From Chloroflexota bacterium (GTDB lineage Bacteria; Chloroflexota; Anaerolineae; Anaerolineales; Villigracilaceae), in NCBI GenBank assembly GCA_016234555.1, contig JACRBJ010000086.1:1-64000 (forward strand): 64,000 bases of DNA. Reading direction: 5' to 3'. The position numbers and the translations under genes are program-made. Below are positions 31,787 to 40,480 of the stretch, piece after piece. Below the pieces are notes generated by a model, which searched no databases, was not told the origin of the DNA, and saw only the letters and a list, made by a program, of their open reading frames with translations. How positions within the stretch are numbered: position 1 is the first letter of the stretch; each line of letters starts with the position of its first letter.

Positions 31787-34126
31787 TTACTGCTTACTGT
31801 TCACTGACTCCCACCATCCCATCAACTCACTCAATGCCAGACTCGGCGTCGCGTCTCCCTGCCTGCCTGAGTTCCAGGTCACGATCAAATCCTTCTTGGC
31901 GCGGGTGATGCCCACGTAAAAGAGTCGCAGGCGTTCCTTCACGTACCCAAGGCGTGATTGCAGGGTCGCTGCGCCTTCCTCGTAGCCGTCGTATTCACCG
32001 TCCGACTCCAGCGCAGTCAACTGGGCGAGGGCTTCGGCTTCGAGGTTGAGCGAGCCGCGCACGAACCACTTCTCCGAGATGAAACGGTCGTTCGGCTCGT
32101 TCGACGGGAAGTCGTAATTATTGACCGACATCAGGTAGACGCGATCCCATTCCAATCCCTTCGCCTTGTGCATGGTCGTCACCACCACCTTGCCGCGATG
32201 CCGTTCGGGGTCGAAGCCAGAGTCGTCGTCTGAAAAGCCGATGAAGCGCCGCTCGTTCTTGGCGATCACCGTCAGCTCGGAGGTCAACTCAGGCAGGCGC
32301 CAGTCGTTGTGGTCTTCCGCCGTCTGACGCAGCACCAGCGCCAGTTTGTGCGCCAGCGCCAGGTCGGATATTTCGCTGAAGACATCCTGCGCCAGCGTCA
32401 GAATCAACTGGTCGATGGGAAGCGTGACCGCGTTCAACCAGCGCTGGACGTTGACCCGAAACTCGGTCAACTCGCCGATGACTTCCTCCGACTCGCCCAA
32501 GCCTGACAGCCAGTCGTCCCTCACCCCTGCCCCTCTCCCTGAGGGAGAGGGGTGTCCGAAGGACGGGGTGAGGGCGGGCGCGATGAAATCTTCCACATGC
32601 AAAAGTCCGCGCAAAACCTCTGGGACCCGTTTCAACAACTCGGAATTGCCCTGACTATTCTCTGCTTCTCCATTCTCTACTCTCTGCTCCCGCCAATCCC
32701 TCCGCCAGACTTCATACGCCTTCGACAACTTCCGCGCGGACTGCGGGTCTGCGAGATAGGACAGCAGGATGCTCAACGATCCCGCCGCGGCGCGGGTGGT
32801 GGACGTGGACGAGATCAACTCGACGACTTCGACGCCGCGTTTGCGCAGCGCGTCGATGACTTCGACGCCGCGCTGGTTGCGTGGGACAAGCACCGCGATG
32901 GTTGGCTTCTCTTCGTCGGGAATATCTGTCAGCGAATCGACATAACCTTTCACTGACTTTGCCACCGCTTCAAGTTCCTCTTCGGGCGTGAACTTCCTGC
33001 TGATGAACTTGATCCCCTCGGGATCCTCAGGCGGGTTGACGGGTTGATAACCCTCTGGCACAGGTTGGATGTATGGCAGCGAGAGCGCCGTCCGCGCCTG
33101 TGGGATGGGATGCGAAGTCATCACCCAGTGGATGAGATGATTCGCCAGAGCGATCACCGCAGGCTGTGACCGTCCCGACTCGGGCATGTCTGCATTCGGG
33201 TTGTCGCGGATGAAGTCGCGCAGCAGGTCAGGGTCAGCAGTGGTGAAGGTCTCGAAGATCGCCTGGTTGGGGTCGCCCACCCGAACCCAGTTTCCGCCCC
33301 CTGTAGGGGCGGGGTCCCCCCGCCCACCCGACAACAGAGACAAAATCTCCTGTTGTGTCTTGCTCGAATCCTGCGCTTCGTCCTCCAAAATGAACGGATA
33401 GCGGAAGCGCAGCCGCTCCAGATATTCCTCGTCGTTTTGGAGCAGGGTCAGCGCCAGGCGGATCAGGTCGTCGAAGTCCACCGCGCCGCGATAGGCGAGG
33501 GCGCGCTGGTAATCGGTGTAGATGTCACAGCCGAGTTGGGCGAGAGGCAACGGCTGGAACGACGCATCGAGTTTGGCGCGCAGCCGTTCGGGAGTCAACA
33601 GGTGGTCTTTCGCTGAGCGGATAAAGGCATTTGCAAGCGAGTCCACCATGTTGGGCAGTTGTTCGCGCTTCAGCCAATCCTGTTTGGAATTATCCAGCGC
33701 GGGGTCGAGATACTCGTCAAGCGAGTGAGTCGCCAGCCAGGCATTGACCGCCTCGCGGCGAATGGATGCCGCCTCCCGCTCATCGATGATGCTGAACTGG
33801 TTTTCCAGCCCCACGCTGGCAGGTTTCTCGCGGACGATGTCATGCGCCAGCCCATGCAGCGTGCGGACGCGATAGCGATACAACACCTGCAGCGGATTCT
33901 CGAAGAAGTGCTTGATGCGCGTCTCGAAGTTATCCACCGCTGAGTTGACCAGCGTGACGATCAACACCTCCTGCCCGTCTTGCAACTGATTCTCGTGAAT
34001 GATCTGCGCCGCGAGGGCGGAGAGAATATGCGTCTTGCCAGCGCCAGGCACGGCGGCAATGCCGAGCCGTCCGCCTGTGTAGCGGAGGATGTTTTGTTGG
34101 GAGGGGCGGGGGGTGAAGTTGTTCAT
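31787..34126 (-). CDS. UvrD/Rep-type DNA helicase
   Basis: A 779-residue superfamily 1A helicase. Motifs in order: Q-motif-like PSQQNILRY, Walker A AVPGAGKTHIL (about 23-33), motif II LEDEAQD (about 250), motif III VGDPNQAIF, motif V TTMHKAKGLEWD, and motif VI YVGITRAKKDL. ATP-driven 3'-5' unwinding in repair or restart is expected. It is larger than some relatives in part because two palindromic DNA repeats are inserted in frame: one just before motif III (GGRGDPAPTGGG) and one in the 2B-like domain (PSFGHPSPSGRGAGVR). No SD is clear before the ATG. Confidence 0.88.
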   Translation of the reverse strand: MNNFTPRPSQQNILRYTGGRLGIAAVPGAGKTHILSALAAQIIHENQLQDGQEVLIVTLVNSAVDNFETRIKHFFENPLQVLYRYRVRTLHGLAHDIVREKPASVGLENQFSIIDEREAASIRREAVNAWLATHSLDEYLDPALDNSKQDWLKREQLPNMVDSLANAFIRSAKDHLLTPERLRAKLDASFQPLPLAQLGCDIYTDYQRALAYRGAVDFDDLIRLALTLLQNDEEYLERLRFRYPFILEDEAQDSSKTQQEILSLLSGGRGDPAPTGGGNWVRVGDPNQAIFETFTTADPDLLRDFIRDNPNADMPESGRSQPAVIALANHLIHWVMTSHPIPQARTALSLPYIQPVPEGYQPVNPPEDPEGIKFISRKFTPEEELEAVAKSVKGYVDSLTDIPDEEKPTIAVLVPRNQRGVEVIDALRKRGVEVVELISSTSTTRAAAGSLSILLSYLADPQSARKLSKAYEVWRRDWREQRVENGEAENSQGNSELLKRVPEVLRGLLHVEDFIAPALTPSFGHPSPSGRGAGVRDDWLSGLGESEEVIGELTEFRVNVQRWLNAVTLPIDQLILTLAQDVFSEISDLALAHKLALVLRQTAEDHNDWRLPELTSELTVIAKNERRFIGFSDDDSGFDPERHRGKVVVTTMHKAKGLEWDRVYLMSVNNYDFPSNEPNDRFISEKWFVRGSLNLEAEALAQLTALESDGEYDGYEEGAATLQSRLGYVKERLRLFYVGITRAKKDLIVTWNSGRQGDATPSLALSELMGWWESVNSKQ
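32518..32574. repeat. Palindromic repeat inside helicase gene
   Basis: ccctcacccc ... gagggagagggg ... ggggtgaggg: an imperfect nested palindrome read in frame as a Pro/Gly/Arg-rich loop of about 19 residues. It is the same family as 2465-2531. Confidence 0.75.
33303..33326. repeat. Second palindromic repeat inside helicase gene
   Basis: gtaggggcgggg followed by ccccccgccca is an inverted repeat read in frame as GGRGDPAPTG, inserted directly before the conserved NWVRVGDPNQAIF motif. The core matches the intergenic repeat at 15921-15955. Confidence 0.65.
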
Positions 34127-34173
34127 TTATGTGAGGACATAACCATGAACGGCAGTTGAAACACCATGAATTC

Positions 34174-34527
34174 TCAATTCTGATTTTTTGGAAGCCTGAG
34201 ATAAAGAATCAGGTGCAAAGCTATGGAAATGAAAAGAAAAGGAAATAATAACCCAATTAAGATTGATATGTCGTTTGATGTTTTGGCTATGGATAGAAAT
34301 ATAAAACCTGTAAGGCAAAAGACCGCTGCATAATCGAATAGCTTCGCGAAGAATAAAAGCATCCTGTTTTCTTTTGCCCATTCAGTATAACTTCCAACTC
34401 TCTTCATTATAGCGATACGTTGATTGTATTTATTGAGTGTCTTGGAAATAAAAATAATGCCAATAATTATTGCGCTGATATATAGAGCAAAATAGATTTT
34501 CAGGAGTGACAGGTGCAAGTTATTCAT
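34174..34527 (-). CDS. Small membrane protein, unknown
   Basis: A 117-residue protein with about three hydrophobic helices (about 8-27, 60-80, 88-110), low in G+C compared with neighbours. The YTEWAKENR segment before the second helix resembles YAKWDKTQ in the next gene, so the two may be distant tandem paralogues. No known domain. The start lacks a strong ribosome site. Confidence 0.45.
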   Translation of the reverse strand: MNNLHLSLLKIYFALYISAIIIGIIFISKTLNKYNQRIAIMKRVGSYTEWAKENRMLLFFAKLFDYAAVFCLTGFIFLSIAKTSNDISILIGLLFPFLFISIALHLILYLRLPKNQN

Positions 34528-34562
34528 ATTTACGGGTGGGTGAAGGATAAAACATTAGGCAA

Positions 34563-34925
34563 TCACTTGCCTTTAACTATAGTTCGATTAATCGTAAATC
34601 CTAAAATGAACATTGTAATAAAAATGGAAGCGAGGACGACCAAGCGTAACGTTGAAAATATTTTGGAGGTTTCCAAAAAGCCGGTAACAATCCAGATAAA
34701 GAAACTCAACAACAGGAACATCTGCACCAATGTCATGGTTCTAAGTCTGTTGACTTGAGTTTTATCCCATTTTGCATAAACACCGCTTGCCATATTCTGC
34801 CTGATCTGCCTGGCTTCTTTTAGCCTTGCTCGCGTTGCGAGAATTGCCATGATTATAATTGGCGTCATCAAGACGCCAGCACAAACAATAACACTTACTG
34901 CGTTGATAATGTCGGAGGTGGTCAT
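34563..34925 (-). CDS. Small membrane protein, unknown
   Basis: A 120-residue protein with an N-terminal helix (about 8-29), a basic stretch (RARLKEARQIRQ) and two further helices (about 62-83 and 90-113). It is low in G+C and paired with the similar gene at 34174. It is divergent from the glycosyltransferase-like gene; a minus-strand TATAAT (34947-34952) about 21 bases before the start codon might be its promoter. Confidence 0.5.
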   Translation of the reverse strand: MTTSDIINAVSVIVCAGVLMTPIIIMAILATRARLKEARQIRQNMASGVYAKWDKTQVNRLRTMTLVQMFLLLSFFIWIVTGFLETSKIFSTLRLVVLASIFITMFILGFTINRTIVKGK

Positions 34926-34965
34926 TTGTCGCCTCGTGGTTGGTGAATTATACTAACAAAGCAAG

Positions 34966-34971
34966 TATAAT
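34966..34971 (+). promoter_or_regulatory. -10 box for membrane glycosyltransferase-like gene
   Basis: TATAAT ends 14 bases before the ATG at 34986. No convincing -35 or ribosome site is present, so a short or absent leader is likely. Confidence 0.35.
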
Positions 34972-34985
34972 TTTGCCCGTCTGCC

Positions 34986-36215
34986 ATGACTCATACAGCT
35001 TCATCAAAGCGTTTTTCTGCCTTTCTTAATTCTCCCATTTTGCCAGCCCTGTTGGCGTTTGGAGTTTATTCGTTGTTCTCGCTGTTGCGCGGACCGATCT
35101 GGCGGGTGACGGAATACGCCTTCTTCAATTATCTTGCCGACGCCTTCCTGCACGGACAGATCGCCCTGCGGCTGCTTCCGTCCAATCTCCATGACCTGGT
35201 ATTGCATCAAGGTCAATACTATCTCTACTGGCCCCCGTTTCCCGCTCTGCTCTTCATGCCTTTTATCGCGATCTTTGGCGTGCAATTCAGCGACGTATTT
35301 TTCACCCTGATCCTGGCGTCGATCAATGTCGGGTTGGTCAGGTATTTCCTGCGGAAACTGGATGAGAAAAATATTGCGCCACTCCCGCCTTACCAGCAGG
35401 GGTTGCTGACCCTGTTCTTCGCGTTCGGCACGGTTCACCTCCTCGTCGCCCCTTTTGGGCGTGTGTGGTTCACCAGCCAGGTGGTCGCTTTTCTTTGCAG
35501 CATCCTCGCCTATCTCGCGGCGATCTGCCTCCGCGGCAGAAAAGCCTTCCTCTTTTCCGGCGCGGCGTTGGCTTGCGCGATGCTCACACGCAGTCATTTG
35601 ATCCTTTTGGGCATTTGGATCGCCTATTATCTTGTTGCAGAATACAAACACCTGGGCTGGAGGAAACTGGCGCTTTATGGGCTGAATTTTATTGTTCCCA
35701 TTTTATTGGGATTGCTGGTGTATTTCTCCTACAACCATGTCCGCTTTGGAAATATTTTCGAGGTCGGCACTTCATACCAGGATTTGGGTCCGTTCTTTCA
35801 GGCGGATTTCGAGAAGTATGGCGTCTTCAATCTTCACTATATTCCCATCAATTTCTACTATAACTTTATTTATTACCCGCTTCCCTTTTCGGAGGAGAGT
35901 TTGCTGGGCGGGAGTTTGTTCCTATTAAGCCCGGTCTTCCTTGCGGCGTTGACGGCTTTATATTCAGCACGCCCGCGCGTCTCCGTGTTCTTTCTCGGTT
36001 TGACGATTGCGGGCGCGCTGATTCCTATTTTGGTCGTTATCGGCACAGGCTGGATTACATTTGGTCCGCGCTATACCCTGGACTTTACTCCCCCTCTTCT
36101 ATTGCTGACGGCGCTTGGTCTGCGCAACTGGTCGTCACGCTGGCTGACCCTGCTGGCGATCATTTCCATACTGCATTATACGATTGGCGTCATTGCTTTT
36201 TCCGCTTTTTATTAA
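34986..36215 (+). CDS. GT-C-like membrane glycosyltransferase or mannosyltransferase-like protein
   Basis: A 409-residue protein with about ten transmembrane helices. The early loop after helix 1 (GPIWRVTEYAFFNYLADAFLHGQ) and YWPPFPALLFMPFIA resemble GT-C enzymes of the ArnT/PMT/GT39 type, which move sugars from lipid carriers; the exact catalytic Asp/Glu pair is not obvious, so the assignment is tentative. It could also be an uncharacterised membrane protein. It converges on the UbiA gene, overlapping its stop by 4 bases. Confidence 0.55.
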   Translation: MTHTASSKRFSAFLNSPILPALLAFGVYSLFSLLRGPIWRVTEYAFFNYLADAFLHGQIALRLLPSNLHDLVLHQGQYYLYWPPFPALLFMPFIAIFGVQFSDVFFTLILASINVGLVRYFLRKLDEKNIAPLPPYQQGLLTLFFAFGTVHLLVAPFGRVWFTSQVVAFLCSILAYLAAICLRGRKAFLFSGAALACAMLTRSHLILLGIWIAYYLVAEYKHLGWRKLALYGLNFIVPILLGLLVYFSYNHVRFGNIFEVGTSYQDLGPFFQADFEKYGVFNLHYIPINFYYNFIYYPLPFSEESLLGGSLFLLSPVFLAALTALYSARPRVSVFFLGLTIAGALIPILVVIGTGWITFGPRYTLDFTPPLLLLTALGLRNWSSRWLTLLAIISILHYTIGVIAFSAFY

Positions 36216-37123
36216 ACGCCGATCACCGCATTTGTCACGATGAAAACCGTCACCAGCACAAGCTGTGACAGCGGATAATAACTGGCGCTGTCGAAAAGCC
36301 TGCCTGCGTAGCGTCCCTCTTTCGACTTGTAGAGTTCAAGCCCCGGCTTCAATAGGAAGAAATATCCGATTGCGAGACTGGCAAGGCTGTAGGGGATGCC
36401 GAGCCTGGCGGGGGAAATCAACGGCAAAAATGCGCTGATGATGACCGTCAAAGTCAGAGCCGAAACGACGATCAGCCCCGCTTTCTCGGCGCCAAACCGA
36501 ATGGGGATGGTCTTCGCGTTGACGCGTAAATCCTCGACCGTGTCGTTCCAATCCGCCGGTACGTTTTGTCCGCCGATTTCCCAGAAGAACAACCAGCTCA
36601 ACAACAGCAGCAGGGATGCCGGCGCGGGGCTTGGGTCCACGACGAAAACCGCCGCCAGCGGACCGATGACCTTGACCACGCCGCTGACGAGCGTCCGCAG
36701 GTGGGTGACCTTGAGCAGAAGGCAGTAGGTCATCTCGAAAATGACCGCGGCAAGCACGATGAAAATGATGACGGGGTTAAGAAAATATGCGCCGACGAGA
36801 GTCAGGATGAGCCAGATTGCCATCCAGATGAAACCGCTCCTGAAACTCAAAATGTTTTGCGCCAGCGGATAACGCTCGGCGGACGCCTCGACCGAATACC
36901 CCGGGTTCAACTCACTGCCGGCGAATCTCTCCCTGTCCGCCTTCATCCCCATCAGGTCATTCAGGGCGTAGATGGCGGTGTATCCTGCAAAGGCGGTAAA
37001 CAGAGACAGCAGCACCACAGTCCAGTGTGGGAAACTTCCCAGCCATAAAAGGGCGCAAACGGCTGGCGATGCCAGATCCAACACGCCGTGGGTGGTTCTC
37101 GATAATGCAAAAAAACGTTTCAT
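36212..37123 (-). CDS. UbiA-family prenyltransferase
   Basis: A 303-residue protein with about eight or nine helices and both Asp-rich motifs of the UbiA family: NDLMGMKADRE (about 62-72) and DWNDTVEDLR (about 186-195). UbiA enzymes attach prenyl chains to aromatic or other acceptors in the membrane using Mg2+. The ATG at 37123 is chosen because GAGGT lies 8 bases before it and it starts 10 bases after the cyclase stop; upstream in-frame codons overlap the cyclase gene. It is the last gene of the luxS/cyclase unit and may prenylate or move the product of that pathway. EboC of ebo clusters is also a UbiA protein, but the N-terminal sequence differs. Confidence 0.8.
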   Translation of the reverse strand: MKRFFALSRTTHGVLDLASPAVCALLWLGSFPHWTVVLLSLFTAFAGYTAIYALNDLMGMKADRERFAGSELNPGYSVEASAERYPLAQNILSFRSGFIWMAIWLILTLVGAYFLNPVIIFIVLAAVIFEMTYCLLLKVTHLRTLVSGVVKVIGPLAAVFVVDPSPAPASLLLLLSWLFFWEIGGQNVPADWNDTVEDLRVNAKTIPIRFGAEKAGLIVVSALTLTVIISAFLPLISPARLGIPYSLASLAIGYFFLLKPGLELYKSKEGRYAGRLFDSASYYPLSQLVLVTVFIVTNAVIGV

Positions 37124-37133
37124 GTGGCATACC

Positions 37134-38282
37134 TCATTCGACAAAGTGATTTTCCAGCGGGACGGACGTCCAGCTTTCCAGTGCCCTGCATGCAGACTGA
37201 ATTTCCTCCAATTTTACATTGTTTACGAATGAGCATGCTCCTATCCCTTCCGGCAGCGGGACTCTCTGAAGCCCGTTGCGATGGTAGGTGCGTTCCTCGA
37301 GCGACTTCCACAACAGGGCGGGATTTACACCGGTGTTATCGATGACGAAGCCCAGCCCGGCGATGAGGTTGAATATCCTCTGCAACCCGTTTTCAGACAG
37401 GATTCCCCTTGCCCGCGCCACGATGGACGATATCGCGATGTCGATCAGGACGGCTTCGCCGTGGAGTAGTTGGGAATGGGGAGCAGTTTCAAGCCCATAG
37501 CTGAAGGTGTGACCGAAGTCCACCTTGCGCGACAGGTTTTCCTCGAACAGGTTGGGCTGCAATTCCTCAATCATGCCTTCGATGGAGCGATGCAGGATCG
37601 CTTCGCCAACCTCGTCCTGGAACTTCGATTCGACGCATGCCGCGCCGTGGGCTTCGAGCAATTCAAACAACCCGGCGTCTTTGATGATTGCCAGTTTCAG
37701 GATTTCACACAAGCCGTTCAGGATGTGGCGTTTGGGCAGGGTTTTCAGGAAGGTCCTGTCCAGGATAACCAGCTTCGGCGGCTCGAACGCTCCCAGTCGG
37801 TTTTTGTTCCCGTTGAAGTTGATCCCGGTCTTGATCCCCACCGAAGCGTCGATATAACCCATCAGAGTGGTCGGCACCTTGATGTGTGGAACGCCGCGCC
37901 GATAGCTGCCGGCGGCGAAACCGACCACGTCGGTCAGGACGCCGCCGCCGACGGCGATGATCGGCTCATCCCTGCGGTTGATGGGGAACGAGTCCAGTTC
38001 GCGCAACACCCGCAGATAGTTGTTTACAGATTTGTTCTCCTCCCCGCCGGGGAAGGTGATGATCTTTGCCCTGATTTTATGATGATCGAAATAGTCTCTT
38101 ATCCGGGCCGAATGATATTTTTCCATGCCGTCATCCACGACGACAAAGCGGCGGGTGTTTTCCCTTTTGCCCACGGATAACAAGGTCTCGTTCTGCGGAT
38201 TGAAAATATCCGGGCTGTTGACAACCTCGTATTCAATTGTTTGTTGATATGAGACGCACCATTTACGCATTCCGTTGGTCAT
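37134..38282 (-). CDS. Sugar phosphate cyclase (3-dehydroquinate-synthase-like, EEVS/EboD type)
   Basis: A 382-residue NAD+-dependent enzyme of the dehydroquinate synthase superfamily. It has the cofactor motif AVGGGVLTDVVGFAAG, the metal-binding Glu in LCEILKLAII, and His residues in VDFGHTFSYGLE and LLHGEAVLID. The DFGH(T/S) and LLHGEAV pattern and the N-terminal WCVSYQQTIEYEV are closer to sedoheptulose-7-phosphate cyclases (EEVS, DDGS, EboD) than to AroB, so it should make a cyclitol such as 2-epi-5-epi-valiolone. The ATG at 38282 shares ATGA with the luxS stop, fixing the start and coupling translation. No shikimate gene lies nearby, supporting a secondary-metabolite role. Confidence 0.8.
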   Translation of the reverse strand: MTNGMRKWCVSYQQTIEYEVVNSPDIFNPQNETLLSVGKRENTRRFVVVDDGMEKYHSARIRDYFDHHKIRAKIITFPGGEENKSVNNYLRVLRELDSFPINRRDEPIIAVGGGVLTDVVGFAAGSYRRGVPHIKVPTTLMGYIDASVGIKTGINFNGNKNRLGAFEPPKLVILDRTFLKTLPKRHILNGLCEILKLAIIKDAGLFELLEAHGAACVESKFQDEVGEAILHRSIEGMIEELQPNLFEENLSRKVDFGHTFSYGLETAPHSQLLHGEAVLIDIAISSIVARARGILSENGLQRIFNLIAGLGFVIDNTGVNPALLWKSLEERTYHRNGLQRVPLPEGIGACSFVNNVKLEEIQSACRALESWTSVPLENHFVE

Positions 38283-38758
38283 ACAACCTGTTGCCAAACG
38301 GATTTCGAATCCAGCAACCGTCTGGCAAGGTCCTTTGCCTGATCCAGGCTGTGATTTTCGAAGTGTCCGCATTCGCTCGCATGGGTATAGGGGACCTCTG
38401 TTGCGGACAAAATATCGTTCAGGATGTTTTCGTAAACGCCGCAAATTGCGTCGGCGCTGCCCTCGTTCAGAAGCACGAGGTAAAGCCCGGTCTGGCATCC
38501 CATGGGTGCCACGCAGACGAAATTCTCCGGCATGTATTTTCTAAAACCCGCAAGCAGGAAATGTTCGAAGGAATGTAACAGGGTGATTGGCAAATACTCC
38601 CTGTTCGGAAGGGTGAGGCGCAGGTCGATGGAATACACCACGTCGCCGTTCCTCCCCTCCATGGCTGACCGCAGTTTCACATGCGGCGCCTTCAATATCA
38701 TGTGGTCGAGTTCCCCGACAGTGCGGACATCCCAGCCCAGTTCTTCAACGTTTACCAT
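38279..38758 (-). CDS. luxS: S-ribosylhomocysteine lyase
   Basis: A 159-residue LuxS. The metal site is complete: HSFEH (His62, Glu65, His66) and Cys130 in ECGHFENH; the catalytic Cys88 is in PMGCQTGLYL. The N-terminus (GELDHMILKAPHVKLRS) also fits. LuxS cleaves S-ribosylhomocysteine to homocysteine and DPD, the precursor of AI-2. AGGAG lies 6 bases before ATG. It overlaps the sugar phosphate cyclase by ATGA, an unusual partner. No Pfs nucleosidase gene is in the window, so the substrate would come from elsewhere. It may supply DPD, recycle homocysteine, or have a changed role in this cluster. Confidence 0.88.
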   Translation of the reverse strand: MVNVEELGWDVRTVGELDHMILKAPHVKLRSAMEGRNGDVVYSIDLRLTLPNREYLPITLLHSFEHFLLAGFRKYMPENFVCVAPMGCQTGLYLVLLNEGSADAICGVYENILNDILSATEVPYTHASECGHFENHSLDQAKDLARRLLDSKSVWQQVV

Positions 38759-38832
38759 GTTCGACTCCTGAATTTTTGATTTGGTGTTTTGCCCGAAAGA
38801 CGGCTCGTTTCCTTAGCGATTATCCGATTTAC

Positions 38833-38888
38833 TCTGGAGTCTGACAGCTTGCTGTCGAAATTACGGGAGCAAGCTCCCAGACTCCAGA
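38833..38888. repeat. Paired-hairpin intergenic repeat
   Basis: Outer 11-base arms tctggagtctg / cagactccaga enclose two perfect hairpins, gacagcttgctgtc and gggagcaagctccc, so the element can fold as a three-way structure. It lies between the TIM-barrel gene and luxS. Elements of the same design occur at 45397-45452 and, in variant form, at 50239-50292. Confidence 0.75.
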
Positions 38889-38914
38889 ATCAAACCAACT
38901 ATCCAGACGGATTC

Positions 38915-40153
38915 CTAGACATATTTCGAAAGGTGGGTAAAGCTGTCATCCAATGCTTTTTCCCATGACGCCACGTGATGATACAACTCCACCGTCGCGT
39001 ATCCCGAAAAGCCGTTGTCGTTCAGGGCTTTGAAGCTCGCCTCGAAATCCAAAGTCCCTTCACCCGGAATCTCGTGGAAGTGGACGACACCCGTCAGCGT
39101 GTTCGCAACCATCCTGTCCATGAACAGCCTTCCGTTCGGCTTTTTCGTCCCTCTTAGATAAGCGATGATCGGCTTCGCCCTTTCCAAAACGTCGAAACTC
39201 AGTCCCGGCACAGAGATCAGGTATGTGAAGATTTCGTCTTCGAATTCGGTTGTGCCTGCAAACAGGCTGTTGTAATCCACGTATGCCACTGCTTCGTCGA
39301 TGCCCAATCCGCCTACGATATCCTCGATCCGTTTCTTTTGCTCCACCGTGGGTTGGTCGTCGTGGAAATAGATCGGGTGATCGCGGTCGATCAGCAGGAA
39401 GTCCGCGCTCTCGGGGAAATAGATCAGGTAGTGGGCGAAGTCCAGATCGATTGCCATGTCCTCGGACATTTTGATGATCTTCAAGTTGTAGCCTTCCCGC
39501 GCATCGGAGACGTGCAGGTAGCGGGCGTGCGGGGCGGCTTTTGCGAGGGCGGAAATATAGTTATTTTCCGAGCAGTAATTGTGGCACAAATCCAGGTGTA
39601 GCTTGAATTGCGGAGAGTTGACCTCGGCGACCAGATCAAGCCCCTGGTCGAGGGTTTCGATGAACATCCCCGGCTCCGGTTCAATCAACAGGGTGATGTC
39701 TTCGTTCCTGACCTTCTTCAGGCAGCGATGGATGCTGTCCACGAGCAGTTCCCGCGGATTGACCGACGGGTTGGCGACGTGCTCATCCCGGATGAATCCG
39801 CTGCCGAACGTGACGAGGGGAACGCCCAGCTTTCTGGCGACTTCAACCCCCCGCCTGACCAGGCTGATGCGGCGCTTTCTGCCAGCCAGGTCGATGCACA
39901 TCAACGAGGGCTCATGCGGTCTGGATGGCGTGAAAAAGTGCGAAGCGGTGGCAACGCAGGCGGGCTTTACCCTGGTTTTCGTGAATTGCCGTTTTAAGTC
40001 CGCGACATCTTCATCTGTTATTTCGAATGGATTGAATTGGTCGCGGTGAAATGAGACTTCCACTCCCGGATAGCCCGCCTGGTCCACGACGTCGATGGCG
40101 TCCGAAAATTTCAGGTTTGTCAACCCGAAAGTGCTGTAGCTTAATTTGATCAC
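38915..40153 (-). CDS. TIM-barrel sugar isomerase/epimerase-like protein
   Basis: A 412-residue xylose-isomerase-like TIM barrel (AP endonuclease 2 superfamily). It starts with KLSYSTFGLTNLKFSDAIDVV and GYPGVEVSFHRD, and has metal-ligand segments TLLIEPEPG, FKLHLDLCHNYC, YLHVSDAR and HFHEIPGEGTLDF. Relatives isomerise or epimerise sugars and inososes. It is longer than usual (about 280), with extra sequence from about 225 to 330. The start is GTG with GGGAGT 8 bases before it. It stands upstream of luxS, cyclase and UbiA on the same strand. EboE of ebo clusters is also a TIM barrel, but the N-terminus differs. Confidence 0.75.
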   Translation of the reverse strand: MIKLSYSTFGLTNLKFSDAIDVVDQAGYPGVEVSFHRDQFNPFEITDEDVADLKRQFTKTRVKPACVATASHFFTPSRPHEPSLMCIDLAGRKRRISLVRRGVEVARKLGVPLVTFGSGFIRDEHVANPSVNPRELLVDSIHRCLKKVRNEDITLLIEPEPGMFIETLDQGLDLVAEVNSPQFKLHLDLCHNYCSENNYISALAKAAPHARYLHVSDAREGYNLKIIKMSEDMAIDLDFAHYLIYFPESADFLLIDRDHPIYFHDDQPTVEQKKRIEDIVGGLGIDEAVAYVDYNSLFAGTTEFEDEIFTYLISVPGLSFDVLERAKPIIAYLRGTKKPNGRLFMDRMVANTLTGVVHFHEIPGEGTLDFEASFKALNDNGFSGYATVELYHHVASWEKALDDSFTHLSKYV

Positions 40154-40308
40154 TGCCGTTACTCCCGAAACCGTGAATATGGCTTTCCCGCCGTGGCTGC
40201 ATCCAGACTTTGTTCACTTCGTGGGCGGAAAAGATGGGACTATTCTATTTAGTTGGAAGATTTGGGTCAAGGGGTAAGACTGCACTTAAGTGTGGCTTGT
40301 ATTTTGTC

Positions 40309-40374
40309 CGCCAATCTACGCGAATTTTCGCGAATGAAAGCCCAAGTTCGCGTTGATTGGCGAAGATTAGCGGA
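40309..40374. repeat. Intergenic inverted repeat
   Basis: ccgccaatct at one end and agattagcgg at the other form an imperfect outer stem; between them lies cgcgaattttcgcg. Bases 40154-40480 contain no gene: apart from this repeat and the terminator they hold the upstream region of the TIM-barrel gene. Confidence 0.5.
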
Positions 40375-40443
40375 TGATTTTTGCGCCTGAGAAAGGCACC
40401 ACGTTTAACTGTAGCACTACCGGTCAAGGGTAATTGAAAATAG

Positions 40444-40459
40444 CCGCCGCTTGCGGCGG
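40444..40459 (-). terminator. Terminator of the WYL/GyrI/DUF3795 gene run
   Basis: A perfect 7-base-pair G+C stem (ccgccgc / gcggcgg) with a 2-base spacer, followed on the minus strand by ctattttcaatt. It lies 21 bases after the stop of the YjbQ gene, the last gene of the large minus-strand run. Confidence 0.6.
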
Positions 40460-40480
40460 GTTTCGGGGAACAACCAGAAG

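Noticed and set aside
37470..38180. 236-codon plus-strand frame opposite the sugar phosphate cyclase
   Set aside because: The cyclase motifs on the minus strand are complete and the frame has no start context.
38279..38758. LuxS as proof of AI-2 quorum sensing
   Set aside because: No AI-2 receptor, Lsr transporter or pfs gene is in the window, and its operon is a cyclitol-type cluster.
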